Numbered from the stretch's first letter, positions 18,433 to 27,242 are shown. The stretch: 64,000 nt of DNA from Gorillibacterium timonense (GCF_001457415.1 NZ_LN881722.1:372001-436000), one strand, 5' to 3'. Notes: generated from the letters alone by a model not told the origin. A program made the numbers and translations.

Positions 18433-18443
18433 GGTGGTACAAT
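18433..18443 (+). promoter_or_regulatory. Extended -10 promoter of the cpsB-like operon
   Basis: TGGTACAAT (18435-18443) has the TGN of an extended -10 and TACAAT. No good -35 is present 17 bp ahead (CGAAGA); TTCGAA is 19 bp ahead. The start would be near 18450, giving a short leader with the G-rich ribosome binding site at 18460-18467. Confidence 0.4.
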
Positions 18444-18475
18444 GAGACAAAGTTTTATAGGGGGGGATTCTTTCC

Positions 18476-19240
18476 ATGGTCGATATTCATGCCCACCTTC
18501 TTCCCTTCCTGGATGACGGCTCCTCCAGTTTGGAGGAATCGCTGGAAATGGCCGACATGGCAGTGTCCGAAGGCATTACGGCGGTGATCGCCACCCCGCA
18601 CCATGCGAATGGGATTTATGACAATGAAGCCTCGCGAGTTCGGGAGGAGGTCGCTTCCTTGCAAAAGCTTCTGGAGCTCCGGAATATTCCCCTTAAGGTA
18701 GCTTCCGGCCAGGAGATCCGAGGATTCAACGACCTGCTGCGCGACTATGAACGGGGGACGCTGCTCACGCTGGCGGATTCGTCGTACCTGCTGTTGGAGT
18801 TCCCGTCCGGACAAGTCCCGGCGAAGGCGAAGGAATGGATTTATGAGCTGGGATTATCGGGCGTAACGGTGGTGATCGCGCATCCGGAACGCAACAAGGA
18901 GCTGGCCGCGTCCCCAGAGAAGCTGGCGGATTTCATTGAAGCGGGGGCGCTCGCCCAGGTAACCAGTCATTCTCTGACCGGAGGATTTGGGCGCTCCGTC
19001 CAGAAGACCGCTCTCCAGATGTGCCGCAGCCGGCTAATTCATTTTGTGGCTTCCGATGCTCATAACGTCAAGGCCCGCCCGTTTGCTCTTCGAGAAGCAT
19101 ATTCCTTGCTAGAAAAGGAAGCAGGGAAAGAGCTCGCCGATAGCTGCCGGAGAAATTCCGAGCTGCTGCTCGCAGGTGAGGCGATCCCTTATGAGGAGCC
19201 GCTGCTCCCGAAAAAACGGTGGTCTTTCTTTTCCAAATGA
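18476..19240 (+). CDS. CpsB/CapC-type manganese-dependent protein tyrosine phosphatase
   Basis: PHP-fold phosphatase of 254 residues that removes phosphate from the partner bacterial tyrosine kinase. Metal-binding motifs are visible in order: DIHAHLLPFLDDGS at the N-terminus, ATPHH near residue 42, IAHPERN near 139 and SDAHN near 190. It heads a unit with a Wzz-like activator and a BY-kinase, the usual Firmicute set (as in B. subtilis YwqE with YwqC/YwqD) that controls polymer length and export. The + strand promoter region carries two TGATACAA-type operators. Confidence 0.9.
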   Translation: MVDIHAHLLPFLDDGSSSLEESLEMADMAVSEGITAVIATPHHANGIYDNEASRVREEVASLQKLLELRNIPLKVASGQEIRGFNDLLRDYERGTLLTLADSSYLLLEFPSGQVPAKAKEWIYELGLSGVTVVIAHPERNKELAASPEKLADFIEAGALAQVTSHSLTGGFGRSVQKTALQMCRSRLIHFVASDAHNVKARPFALREAYSLLEKEAGKELADSCRRNSELLLAGEAIPYEEPLLPKKRWSFFSK

Positions 19241-19401
19241 ATCCAGACGAATGAAACTATTTACCGTATTCTCCCAAGGCTTCACTAGCATGGATTGATC
19301 CGATTCAAGGTCAGCCCTCATTCGGGTCTGGTTTTGCATTTGACATAGCATGGAGTCAACGGATGACAAGTTCAACTACCCAACAAGATCGGAGGTATCT
19401 A

Positions 19402-20154
19402 ATGGAATTAGAATTCAAGGACTACGTGAGAATCTTGCGCAAGCGGCTTCTCCTCATCGTGTCCATCACCCTGGTAAGCACGCTCGCTGCAGGCTTGATC
19501 AGTTATTTTGTCCTATCGCCGGTCTATGAGGCATCGACCAAGATGATCGTCAAGTCCAACGAACAGACGGGGAATCCCCAGCTCGACATCAATGCGATCA
19601 ACAGCAACCTGAAGCTCATCGATACTTACAAGGAAGTGATCAAGACACCGGCCATCATGGACGCCGTTGTGGCGGAGCATCCCGAATTCAACATGACCTC
19701 GGAGGAGCTGATCCAGAAGGTAAGGGTAAGCTCGGTCAATAACACCCAGGTCCTCACGCTGGTGATCCAGGACGGCGATTACAACAAAGCCGCGCAGATG
19801 GTCAACGCGATTACCGAGGTGTTCAAGCAAGAGATCCCCAAGATCATGCTCGTGGACAACATCACGATCCTCAATCAGGCCAAACTGAACGCCGATCCGG
19901 TTCCCGTGAAACCAAACAAGGTCATGAATATCGCTATCGCGTTCTTGCTGGGGTTGTTCATTTCGGCAGGGCTCGCGTTCCTGCTGGAATTCCTGGACGA
20001 TTCCGTCAAGACGGAAGCGGACATCGAAGCTCTGCTCGGTTTGCCGACTTTGGCCGCCATCGCCCGCCAGAAGCCAGAGGACTTCAAGACTCAAGCTTCC
20101 ACGGAGCTAAAAGTGAAGGCAGGTGTTAAAGAGCATGCCACCCTCAACCAATAA
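19402..20154 (+). CDS. Wzz-family chain-length regulator and kinase activator
   Basis: 250 residues with two membrane segments (about 20-40 and 175-195) enclosing an extracytoplasmic domain: the Wzz topology of CapA/YwqC-type proteins. The N-terminus ELEFKDYVRILRKRLLLI is typical, and PVPVKPNKVMNIAIAFLLG marks the second transmembrane segment. GGAGGT (19391-19396) selects ATG 19402 over 19363. The short cytosolic C-terminus would contact the separate kinase encoded next, whose reading frame overlaps this end by 20 bases. Confidence 0.9.
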   Translation: MELEFKDYVRILRKRLLLIVSITLVSTLAAGLISYFVLSPVYEASTKMIVKSNEQTGNPQLDINAINSNLKLIDTYKEVIKTPAIMDAVVAEHPEFNMTSEELIQKVRVSSVNNTQVLTLVIQDGDYNKAAQMVNAITEVFKQEIPKIMLVDNITILNQAKLNADPVPVKPNKVMNIAIAFLLGLFISAGLAFLLEFLDDSVKTEADIEALLGLPTLAAIARQKPEDFKTQASTELKVKAGVKEHATLNQ

Positions 20155-20818
20155 ACGAATGCTCATCACCCTTGAGAATCCCAAGTCGCCGATCTCCGAG
20201 TCCTATCGCATGCTGCGGAGCAATCTCGACTTCACCTCGTTCGACAACAACGAGAAGATTCTGATGGTCACCTCCGCCGGTCCATCGGAGGGGAAGTCGA
20301 CTACAACGACCAATCTGGCCACCGTCTATGCACAGTCGGACAAGCGAGTCTTGATCGTCGATGCCGATCTGCGCAAGCCGACCGTCCATCTGTCGTTCAA
20401 TCGCTCGAACCGGAACGGCTTGTCCAACATCCTCGTCGGTCAGGCCGAGTGGAAGGAATGTATCCAGAGCAGCGGAATCGACAACCTGTCAATCATTCCC
20501 TCGGGTCCGATTCCCCCTAATCCGTCTGAATTGCTCTCATCCAAAAGGATGAAGAAATTCATCGAAGAGGTGAAGGATGAATTCGACATCATCCTGTTCG
20601 ATACCTCGCCGATTCTGGCGGTCACCGACGCCCAGGTCGTCGCTGCTTTTTGCAGCGGGGTTATCCTGGTCGTTGACGCCGGCAAGACCAAGAAAGACAC
20701 GCTATCCAAAGCCAAGCACACCCTGGAACGCGCCGATGCGCGCATTCTCGGCGTCGTGCTCAACAACATAAGCCGCTCTAAGGGCGACTCGTATTACTAC
20801 TATTATTACGGAACGTAA
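20135..20818 (+). CDS. Bacterial tyrosine kinase, CpsD/CapB type
   Basis: Cytosolic BY-kinase of 227 residues. Walker A is TSAGPSEGKSTTTTNLATV, Walker A' VLIVDADLRKP and Walker B IILFDTSPIL. The C-terminus ends in a cluster of six tyrosines, the autophosphorylation tail. It needs the Wzz-like protein for activity and is reversed by the phosphatase upstream. ATG 20135 is preferred to GTG 20123 by spacing from AAGGCAGG. A strong terminator follows. Confidence 0.92.
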   Translation: MPPSTNKRMLITLENPKSPISESYRMLRSNLDFTSFDNNEKILMVTSAGPSEGKSTTTTNLATVYAQSDKRVLIVDADLRKPTVHLSFNRSNRNGLSNILVGQAEWKECIQSSGIDNLSIIPSGPIPPNPSELLSSKRMKKFIEEVKDEFDIILFDTSPILAVTDAQVVAAFCSGVILVVDAGKTKKDTLSKAKHTLERADARILGVVLNNISRSKGDSYYYYYYGT

Positions 20819-20840
20819 GAGAGTCGTTATCAAACGGATT

Positions 20841-20897
20841 AACGAATAGCGAAGCCCCCCTTTGGTGAAGAAAAGGGGGGCTTCGCTATTCGTTTTT
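20841..20897 (+). terminator. Strong intrinsic terminator after the kinase gene
   Basis: AACGAATAGCGAAGCCCCCC and its exact reverse complement pair over about 23 bp round a short loop, followed by a run of six T. Confidence 0.95.
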
Positions 20898-20931
20898 TAC
20901 CCTCGCATCGATTCCGCTAGATTCATCCAGT

Positions 20932-21459
20932 CTATAGTGCATGAAGCTTTGCTACTTGCGCTTTCGCTGGCAACTCCTTAATCCTTCTCGCCGGAACCCC
21001 CGCATACAGGCCGTTCGGCTCGCAATCCCGGTGAACGACCGCACCGGCGGCAATGACGCAGCCCGCGCCTATCGTCACTCCGGGCAGGATGACGGCGCGT
21101 GTGCCGATCCAGCAGCCGTCTTCGATGCGAATGGGCAGGCCGATCGGCTTGCCCGCCCTTTGCTCGGCTCCGCCCATTTCATGAGTAGACGCACAGAGCA
21201 TCACCTCCATGCCGAGAGAAACGCCCTTGCCGATCGTGATCTCCCCGTGGTTTTCGAAATAGCAGCCGTAGTTCACGAAGGAGCGTTCTCCAATCCGGAT
21301 CCGGTTGCCGCTGAAAAAACAGCGCGGCGATAGAAACCGGGTCCGCACATCGATTCCGGCGGAACGGTATAGGGCGTGTCTCAACCGGGAAGGTACAAGC
21401 GAAGAAGCGGCGAGTCCGTTTACGATAAGCTTGCGATAGAGGGTCTGCCATTTGGCCAT
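20932..21459 (-). CDS. Hexapeptide-repeat (LbetaH) acyltransferase
   Basis: 175-residue left-handed beta-helix acyltransferase of the WcaF/maltose-acetyltransferase kind. Hexapeptide turns are visible (GNRIRIGERSFVNYG, GEITIGKGVSLG, DGCWIGTRAVILPGVTIGAG), with the catalytic-type His in STHEMGG and the C-terminal AGVPARRIKEL. It probably acetylates an EPS sugar, since it lies beside the kinase operon and shares its tandem operator with the Wzy-like gene. The substrate is unknown. It is transcribed alone toward the kinase terminator. Confidence 0.87.
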   Translation of the reverse strand: MAKWQTLYRKLIVNGLAASSLVPSRLRHALYRSAGIDVRTRFLSPRCFFSGNRIRIGERSFVNYGCYFENHGEITIGKGVSLGMEVMLCASTHEMGGAEQRAGKPIGLPIRIEDGCWIGTRAVILPGVTIGAGCVIAAGAVVHRDCEPNGLYAGVPARRIKELPAKAQVAKLHAL

Positions 21460-21495
21460 CGTCTCGCCTCCTGTTCAGATTGGGGAAGAGTGCCC

Positions 21496-21537
21496 CGATT
21501 GTAGATACCCGATAGTAGATACCCGATTGTAGATAAG
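21496..21537. repeat. Three 14-bp direct repeats between operator and acetyltransferase start
   Basis: CGATTGTAGATACC (21496), CGATAGTAGATACC (21510) and CGATTGTAGATAAG (21524) follow each other without gaps. They resemble the half-site CGATTGTATC of the operators next to them, so they may be further weak binding sites. Confidence 0.6.
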
Positions 21538-21542
21538 ACGAG

Positions 21543-21581
21543 TGATACAATATGTATCTGTATACTGATTGTATCTTTCAA
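21543..21581 (-). promoter_or_regulatory. Tandem 17-bp operators upstream of the acetyltransferase
   Basis: TGATACAATATGTATCT (21543-21559) is followed directly by GTATACTGATTGTATCT (21560-21576), the same two-site layout as at 18080-18113 and at a similar distance from the - strand start codon (84 versus 93 bases). A - strand TTGAAA (21581-21576) may be the -35; the -10 is less clear. Confidence 0.65.
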
Positions 21582-21739
21582 ACGGGTTCACCGGCAAGTG
21601 GACTTGAGTACCGGATCCTGTCATCTGGAAAATATCTAAAAAATACTAATCTAGGAATGATAAGAGAAAGGTATGTGAACATTGGGATTATAGTAGTCTT
21701 AAGGTCCTAAAAATGATAGAAAAGTAGGACTTTTATAGT

Positions 21740-21769
21740 TGACCCTTCTCTTCTTTTCATGGTTTAATT
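21740..21769 (+). promoter_or_regulatory. Candidate promoter of the type IV pilus operon
   Basis: TTGACC (21740-21745) and TTTAAT (21764-21769) with an 18-bp spacer. The resulting leader of about 180 nt has small inverted repeats, such as ACGAGTC/GACTCGT near 21893; I see no cyclic-di-GMP riboswitch signature in it. Confidence 0.5.
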
Positions 21770-21955
21770 GGATTATTATTCCTAGTCGGAGTGGGAGCTT
21801 TCTCGGGCATTCGCCTGGATTCTACCAATAATACCTGGTAATTTTCGATGTTTTCCGAAGGCTCGATTGTGTATTTGTACTCAAGCCCTCAACGAGTCTG
21901 ACTCGTCTCGACGTATCTGGCATTTGCCTATTTTTATGATCAGGATGGATGCACT

Positions 21956-23623
21956 ATGGCCTATACGCGCAAGCGAATTGGAGATTTGCTGATGGAAGCC
22001 GGGGTGATCACGGAGGAGCAGCTGAGCCAAGCTCTCATTCAGCAAAAGGAATTAAAAATGCGGCTCGGCGACGTCCTGATTACGCAGGGCTACATCACGC
22101 AGCAGCAGTTCATCGAAGTGCTGGAATTTCAGCTTGGCATCCCGCATGTCCAGATCTATCGGCAGAAGATCGAACAAAGGATCGTCCAGCTCATCCCGCA
22201 AAAGGTGGCCGAGCAGCACAGCGTGCTGCCGCTGCGCATCGACGGCAACAAGCTCGTGCTCGCCATGGCCGACCCGCTCGATTACTTCGCGATCGATGAG
22301 ATTCGTATTTTGACAGGGCTCCGCATTGAACCGGTCATCGCTTCCAAGGAAGAGCTCGTCCGCGCGATCGCCCGTTACTACGGCCTTCAGGACAGCATTG
22401 AGCAGATCACGCAGAGCATGCAGGCGCGCGAGGAGGAAGTGCTCCAAACCGCTCAGGACAACGATTCGCCCGTGGTCAAGACGGTGAATCAGATCATCCT
22501 GCAGGCCGTTCAGATGAGTGCCAGCGACATTCATTTCGATCCCCAGGATGACGGGCTGCGCATCCGCTACCGCATCGACGGGGTGCTGCGCAATGAACGC
22601 ACGCTTCCCAGCAGCATGCTTCCCGTGATTGTCGCCCGTGTGAAGATCATGGCGAATCTCAACGTCGCCGAACGTCGGGTTCCGCAAGACGGCCGAGTGG
22701 AGCTCGATATCGAGTTCCGCCGCATCGACATTCGGGTCGCTACGCTGCCCACGATTCACGGCGAGAAGATCGTCATGCGGGTGCTGGATACCGCCAGTTC
22801 TTTGACTCAAGTGAGCAAGCTCGGGTTTTCCGAGAGAAATTATTTCACTTTCATCCGCGCCATCGAGAAGTCTCACGGGGTGGTCCTACTGACCGGCCCG
22901 ACCGGCAGCGGCAAGACGACAACGCTCTATTCGGCGCTCGCGCATCTCAACCGGGACGACGTGAACGTGATTACCATCGAAGACCCGGTGGAATATCAGC
23001 TCGCCGGGATCAATCAGGTTCAGGTGAACAATGTAACGGGGCTGACCTTCGCCAAAGGACTTCGCTCCATTCTCCGGCAGGACCCGAACATCATCATGGT
23101 CGGCGAAATTCGCGACTCCGAGACCGCCGAGATTGCGGTTCGCGCTGCTATGACCGGGCATTTGGTTCTCAGTACCCTGCATACCAACAGTGCAGTCAAT
23201 TCAATCAGCCGATTGATCGACATGGGAGTCGAGCCCTTCCTCATCGCATCATCGGTCAATTGTGTCGTGGCGCAGCGGCTTGTCCGCAGAATCTGCCCGC
23301 ACTGCGCGAGCGCCTACGTCCCGCCCGAAGAGGAAGCGACGGAGCTAAGGCGATACGGCCTCGATGATTCCCGCTTACTCATCGGCAAGGGCTGCGGCGA
23401 ATGCGGCCGGACCGGCTACAAGGGCCGCCTCTCCATTCATGAGGTGTTGCATTTGGACGGAGGCCTTCGTTCCCTCATTCTGCAGAAGCGACCGGACCAC
23501 GAGTATTTTGCCTATGCGGCGGAACGCGGCATGGTCTCCTTGCTCGAGGACGGGCTGCGCAAGGCGGTGCAGGGACTCACCACCATTACCGAAGTGTTCC
23601 GCGTGACGGGGCGTGACGAATGA
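21956..23623 (+). CDS. pilB: Type IV pilus extension ATPase
   Basis: Cytoplasmic motor that drives pilin assembly. 555 residues: an N-terminal T2SSE_N (MshEN-like) domain, then the AAA-like core with Walker A GPTGSGKTTT, the Asp box ITIEDPVEYQ, Walker B IIMVGEIRDSETA and the His box STLHTNSA. A four-cysteine zinc motif, CPHC and CGEC, lies near the C-terminus, as in GspE/PilB. The ATG follows AGGATGG. It starts the pil operon and overlaps the upstream extension of pilT. Confidence 0.94.
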   Translation: MAYTRKRIGDLLMEAGVITEEQLSQALIQQKELKMRLGDVLITQGYITQQQFIEVLEFQLGIPHVQIYRQKIEQRIVQLIPQKVAEQHSVLPLRIDGNKLVLAMADPLDYFAIDEIRILTGLRIEPVIASKEELVRAIARYYGLQDSIEQITQSMQAREEEVLQTAQDNDSPVVKTVNQIILQAVQMSASDIHFDPQDDGLRIRYRIDGVLRNERTLPSSMLPVIVARVKIMANLNVAERRVPQDGRVELDIEFRRIDIRVATLPTIHGEKIVMRVLDTASSLTQVSKLGFSERNYFTFIRAIEKSHGVVLLTGPTGSGKTTTLYSALAHLNRDDVNVITIEDPVEYQLAGINQVQVNNVTGLTFAKGLRSILRQDPNIIMVGEIRDSETAEIAVRAAMTGHLVLSTLHTNSAVNSISRLIDMGVEPFLIASSVNCVVAQRLVRRICPHCASAYVPPEEEATELRRYGLDDSRLLIGKGCGECGRTGYKGRLSIHEVLHLDGGLRSLILQKRPDHEYFAYAAERGMVSLLEDGLRKAVQGLTTITEVFRVTGRDE

Positions 23624-23664
23624 TGGATGGACAAGCGTGCTTGGGGGAAGGCGGTGTAGAAAGC

Positions 23665-24732
23665 ATGAATCAGTCCAAATCGAAAGCCGACGCGGAAGGG
23701 CTGCTCCGGCTGGCTGTAGACCGACAGGCCTCCGATCTTCACTTGACCGCCGGATCGCCGGTGATGTTGCGTATCCACGGCAGCTTGAAGCCAGCCGGAA
23801 ATCATGTGCTTCGGCCGGAAGACACGGAGGCGGTCGCCCGTCAGTTGATCCCGGAAGCCGATTGGGGAGCCTTCCGGCAGAGCGGCGACCTCGACTTTGC
23901 CTACGGCATACCGGAGGTGGCTCGCTTCCGGGTGAATGCTTACCGGCAGCGGGCTCATGTGGGACTCAGCATCCGGATCATCCCGGATCGGGTCCCGCAT
24001 CTGGGAGAGCTGGGCCTGCCGCCCGCTGCGGAATGGTTCGCTTCGCGGCCTCAAGGCCTCCTGCTCGTGACCGGTCCGACCGGCAGCGGCAAATCGACCT
24101 CGCTCGCCGCGATTCTCGACCATATCAACCGAACGCGAAGCGAGCATATCATTACGCTTGAAGATCCGATCGAGTATCTTCACGAGTCCAAGAGGAGCAT
24201 CGTGAATCAGCGCGAGGTCGGCGGCGACACGGAATCGTTCGCCCGCGGTCTGCGGGCTGCGTTAAGGCAGGACCCGGATGTCATCCTCGTCGGCGAAATG
24301 CGAGATTTGGAAACCATCTCCACCGCCATCACCGCCGCTGAAACCGGACATCTCGTCTTTGCGACGCTTCACACGGCGGATGCTCCCCAGACCATCGACC
24401 GGATCATCGATGTGTTCCCTCCGGGCCAACAGCAGCAGATTCGCTCCCAGCTCAGCTCGGTTCTCCTCGGCGTAATGGCTCAGCGTTTGCTGCCGACGGC
24501 GGATGGGAACGGCAAGATCGCCGCCGTTGAGGTTCTCGTCAATACTCCGGCCATCGCGAATCTGATTCGCAGCGAGAAGGTGCATCAGATCCGTTCAGCG
24601 ATGCAGACAGGGCGAGGCAGCGGCATGCAGACGATGGAGCAAGCGCTGCGCGAGCTGATCCAGGCCGGGAGCATCACAGCGGAGACGGCGCGAGATGCCG
24701 TCGTCGGCTTGGCCGAGACGAAGCTGCTCTAG
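23665..24732 (+). CDS. pilT: Type IV pilus retraction ATPase
   Basis: Hexameric ATPase that depolymerises pili and powers twitching. 355 residues with ASDLHLTAGSPV at the N-terminus, Walker A GPTGSGKSTS, the Asp box TLEDPIEY, Walker B VILVGEMRDLET, ATLHTADAPQ and a C-terminal AEVLVN-like segment (AVEVLVNTPAIANLI). The frame also allows ATG 23620, overlapping the pilB stop, but GGGGGAAGGCGG and the family length favour 23665. Its presence shows the system is a retractable pilus and not only a competence pseudopilus. Confidence 0.93.
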   Translation: MNQSKSKADAEGLLRLAVDRQASDLHLTAGSPVMLRIHGSLKPAGNHVLRPEDTEAVARQLIPEADWGAFRQSGDLDFAYGIPEVARFRVNAYRQRAHVGLSIRIIPDRVPHLGELGLPPAAEWFASRPQGLLLVTGPTGSGKSTSLAAILDHINRTRSEHIITLEDPIEYLHESKRSIVNQREVGGDTESFARGLRAALRQDPDVILVGEMRDLETISTAITAAETGHLVFATLHTADAPQTIDRIIDVFPPGQQQQIRSQLSSVLLGVMAQRLLPTADGNGKIAAVEVLVNTPAIANLIRSEKVHQIRSAMQTGRGSGMQTMEQALRELIQAGSITAETARDAVVGLAETKLL

Positions 24733-24746
24733 AAGGAGGAGACTAG

Positions 24747-25964
24747 ATGCCCAAATATCGCTACAAGGCCGTCACCTCCGCTGGCAAACCATCCGCAGGC
24801 ATCCTCGAATCGGCTACTCTTCAGCAGGCTTCCGAAGAGCTTCGTAGCCAGGGGCTATGGATCATGAGCTTGAAGGATCAGGAAGACAGCCTGCTGACCC
24901 GCGACATCAACGTGTCGCTTGGCGGAGATAAGGTCAAGCTGGAGCATTTTACGGTGTTTTGCCGGCAGCTTGCCACCATGTACAAATCCGGCGTGAGCCT
25001 TGTCGAATCGGTCCGGCTGCTCAGCGAGCACGCGCCGACCAAGCCATTTCGCAAGGTGCTGGCGGAGGTTGCGGAGGAAATGAAGGACGGCGCGCAATTC
25101 TCGGATGCCGCTGCCCGGCATCCCAAGACATTCGGCCCGATCTTCGTCAACATGGTGAAGGCGGGGGAGGCAGGCGGCAACCTCGATGCGATGCTGGAGC
25201 GGCTAGCCATCTTTTATGAGAAAGAACACAACACGAAGCAGAAGGTCAAGTCCGCGATGGTGTATCCGACGATCATGGCGGTGGTCATGGTGCTCGTCGT
25301 GACGTTCATGATGATCTTCGTCATCCCGAAATTCGTGGATAGCTTTGCCTCCATGAACGTGGAGCTTCCACTGCCTACGCGGATCGTCATCGCCGTGAGC
25401 GACTTCATGCAGAGGTTCTGGTACCTGGTCATCGCCGGCTTGTTCGTGCCCAAGGGAATCCTCACCCTCATCCGCAAGTCCGAAACCGGACGGGAACGTC
25501 TGGATTACATAAAACTACAGGTTCCGGTATTCGGCAAGCTGTGGCACAAGCAGGCGATCGCCCGCTTCAGCCGCACCTTCAGTTCCCTGTTTGCCGCAGC
25601 GATTCCCCTCATGGAGGGACTGACGCTCGTCTCACAGGTTGTCGCCAATGAAGCAATCGGCAAGGTCATCCTGAAGCTTCGGGAGGACATCATGAAAGGG
25701 GAGTCGATGAGCGAACCGCTCCGGCGGAACAAGCTGTTCCCGCCGATGGTGGTCGAGATGATTGCAGTGGGGGAGCAAACCGGCTCCTTGGACAGCATGC
25801 TGGACAAAGTCGCGGATTTCTACGAGGCCGATGTGGACGCCATGGCCGACCGGTTGAAGTCGCTGTTGGAGCCTCTGATGATCTTAATCATCGCGGGGAT
25901 CGTCGGGATTATCGTCCTCGCGGTCATGACGCCGACGTTCAAGATGATTCAGGAAATGAATTAG
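24747..25964 (+). CDS. pilC: Type IV pilus inner-membrane platform protein
   Basis: 405 residues with two T2SSF domains (about 70-190 and 270-395) and three membrane segments (VVMVLVVTFMMIFVIP, a short one near 220-235, and LMILIIAGIVGIIVLAVM). The repeated family motif is visible in both halves: FCRQLATMYKSGVSLVESV and FSRTFSSLFAAAIPLMEGL, each followed by GEAGGNLD or GEQTGSLD. GAAGGAGGAG precedes the ATG. Confidence 0.95.
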   Translation: MPKYRYKAVTSAGKPSAGILESATLQQASEELRSQGLWIMSLKDQEDSLLTRDINVSLGGDKVKLEHFTVFCRQLATMYKSGVSLVESVRLLSEHAPTKPFRKVLAEVAEEMKDGAQFSDAAARHPKTFGPIFVNMVKAGEAGGNLDAMLERLAIFYEKEHNTKQKVKSAMVYPTIMAVVMVLVVTFMMIFVIPKFVDSFASMNVELPLPTRIVIAVSDFMQRFWYLVIAGLFVPKGILTLIRKSETGRERLDYIKLQVPVFGKLWHKQAIARFSRTFSSLFAAAIPLMEGLTLVSQVVANEAIGKVILKLREDIMKGESMSEPLRRNKLFPPMVVEMIAVGEQTGSLDSMLDKVADFYEADVDAMADRLKSLLEPLMILIIAGIVGIIVLAVMTPTFKMIQEMN

Positions 25965-26003
25965 GTTGTTATTCAAATTGATGAATAGAGGAGAAATGAA
26001 GCC

Positions 26004-26438
26004 ATGGAAGCTACGCTGGGGAAAGTAAGAACGCTGGGGAAAGTAAGGAACAAGAAGGGTCTTACGTTGATCGAGCTTTTGGCGGTTGTCTTGATCATCG
26101 GCATTATAGCGGCCATCGCAATTCCGGCTGTCAGCAACGCGATTGAAAAGTCGAAGAACAACGCGGATTTGGCTAATCAGCGACTAATTGTCGATGCGGC
26201 TAATCGCTACGCTTTAGAACAATCACCGGCAGCAGTTACACTTACTGTAGCTGAGTTACTAGCTAATGGCTATATAACGAGTCTGCCGAAATTTAATAAT
26301 AAGGCCAAGCATGAAGTCGCAAGTGTTACGATTACACCTAGGACTAATCCTACTGGAAGTGGTCTTGATGGGTACATTATAACCCTTACCGGAACCGATA
26401 CGAGTAATTTTAAAAATATGACGATTACTACTCCTTAA
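26004..26438 (+). CDS. Major type IV prepilin
   Basis: 144 residues. The type III signal KKG-LTLIELL has the cleavage Gly and Glu at +5, followed by a hydrophobic helix ending AIAIPAVSNAIEKS. The leader before the cleavage site is 19 residues, long for a type IVa pilin, because LGKVR is duplicated. The mature part ends in a small beta-rich domain with no cysteine pair. From about 26200 the DNA is visibly more AT-rich than the other pil genes. Placed after pilC, it is probably the main subunit. Confidence 0.88.
   Translation: MEATLGKVRTLGKVRNKKGLTLIELLAVVLIIGIIAAIAIPAVSNAIEKSKNNADLANQRLIVDAANRYALEQSPAAVTLTVAELLANGYITSLPKFNNKAKHEVASVTITPRTNPTGSGLDGYIITLTGTDTSNFKNMTITTP
26013..26048 (+). repeat. 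18-bp tandem duplication in the prepilin leader
   Basis: ACGCTGGGGAAAGTAAGA (26013-26030) is followed directly by ACGCTGGGGAAAGTAAGG (26031-26048), one base different. In-frame, it doubles LGKVR in the leader peptide. Confidence 0.9.
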
Positions 26439-26474
26439 GAATTCAATACATCTCCCCGAAAGGCAGGCTGTCCA

Positions 26475-27242
26475 ATGATCTCCGATCTTTTGCTTTCTCT
26501 TCTCATCGGACTGCTCCTTGGCAGCCTGCTTACTTGGCTTTCGGATTGCTTTCTGGAAAGTGCAAGCCCTGATTTTCAGAGATTCGTTATGAAGCGGCTT
26601 CCCCTTGGGTGGCATGAGAGTGTAGCGAAAACGAAATGGCTGGTAAACTCCAGATCCCTCATGACAGGCGAGTTGAAATCTCTTCCTCGGCGCTATGGAT
26701 CTGGCATTCTTGCATTTGGCGTCATTTCCGCTATCACCTACACCATCGTTGGACAAGAGAGGGAGCTTCTTATTACCGCATTGCTCCTAATCATCCTCTA
26801 CCTCATCGTCCTTACCGATCTGGCCGAGATGATCATTCCGGACGAAGTCGTTCTATTCGGAGCGATTGCGGCGGTTCTTCTCCGCCTGTTCCTCTCCAAT
26901 CCTTTGCCGTTATGGAATTACGCCGCTGCCGCAATCGGCGGGAGCGTGTTCCTTCTCGTCATTGGCCTCACATTCGAGAAGCTTCTAGGCCGGGAAGCGA
27001 TGGGCGGAGGGGACATCAAGCTGTATGGCTTTCTCGGCTTGATCCTTGGGGTGAAGCTAACCGCGCTCAGCCTGTTTCTCGCCAGCGCAGTCGGGTTGCT
27101 GGTTCTGCTTCCGCTTCAGCTATCTACCAAAAAAGGCACCGGGGAACCGGTACCGTTTGGCCCTTTTATCGCGATTGGTGCTTGGATCGCTTATCTCTGG
27201 GGTGATCCGATGGTGAATGGGTATCTTCATCTTCTCATGTAG
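26475..27242 (+). CDS. pilD: Prepilin peptidase (A24 family)
   Basis: Membrane aspartyl protease that cleaves prepilin leaders. 255 residues, about seven hydrophobic segments. The catalytic aspartates lie in LTDLAEMIIPDE and MGGGDIKLYGFLG (the GxGD motif). The N-terminal cytoplasmic domain, which in bifunctional PilD carries CxxC pairs and N-methylates pilins, is replaced by about 60 residues with only one cysteine. The symbol is assigned by context. It converges with the - strand minor pilins 5 bases beyond its stop. Confidence 0.87.
   Translation: MISDLLLSLLIGLLLGSLLTWLSDCFLESASPDFQRFVMKRLPLGWHESVAKTKWLVNSRSLMTGELKSLPRRYGSGILAFGVISAITYTIVGQERELLITALLLIILYLIVLTDLAEMIIPDEVVLFGAIAAVLLRLFLSNPLPLWNYAAAAIGGSVFLLVIGLTFEKLLGREAMGGGDIKLYGFLGLILGVKLTALSLFLASAVGLLVLLPLQLSTKKGTGEPVPFGPFIAIGAWIAYLWGDPMVNGYLHLLM

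Noticed and set aside
21776..21955. Possible cyclic-di-GMP riboswitch in the pil leader
   Set aside because: Such switches often precede pilus genes, but I could not find the conserved aptamer bases; only small unrelated inverted repeats are present.
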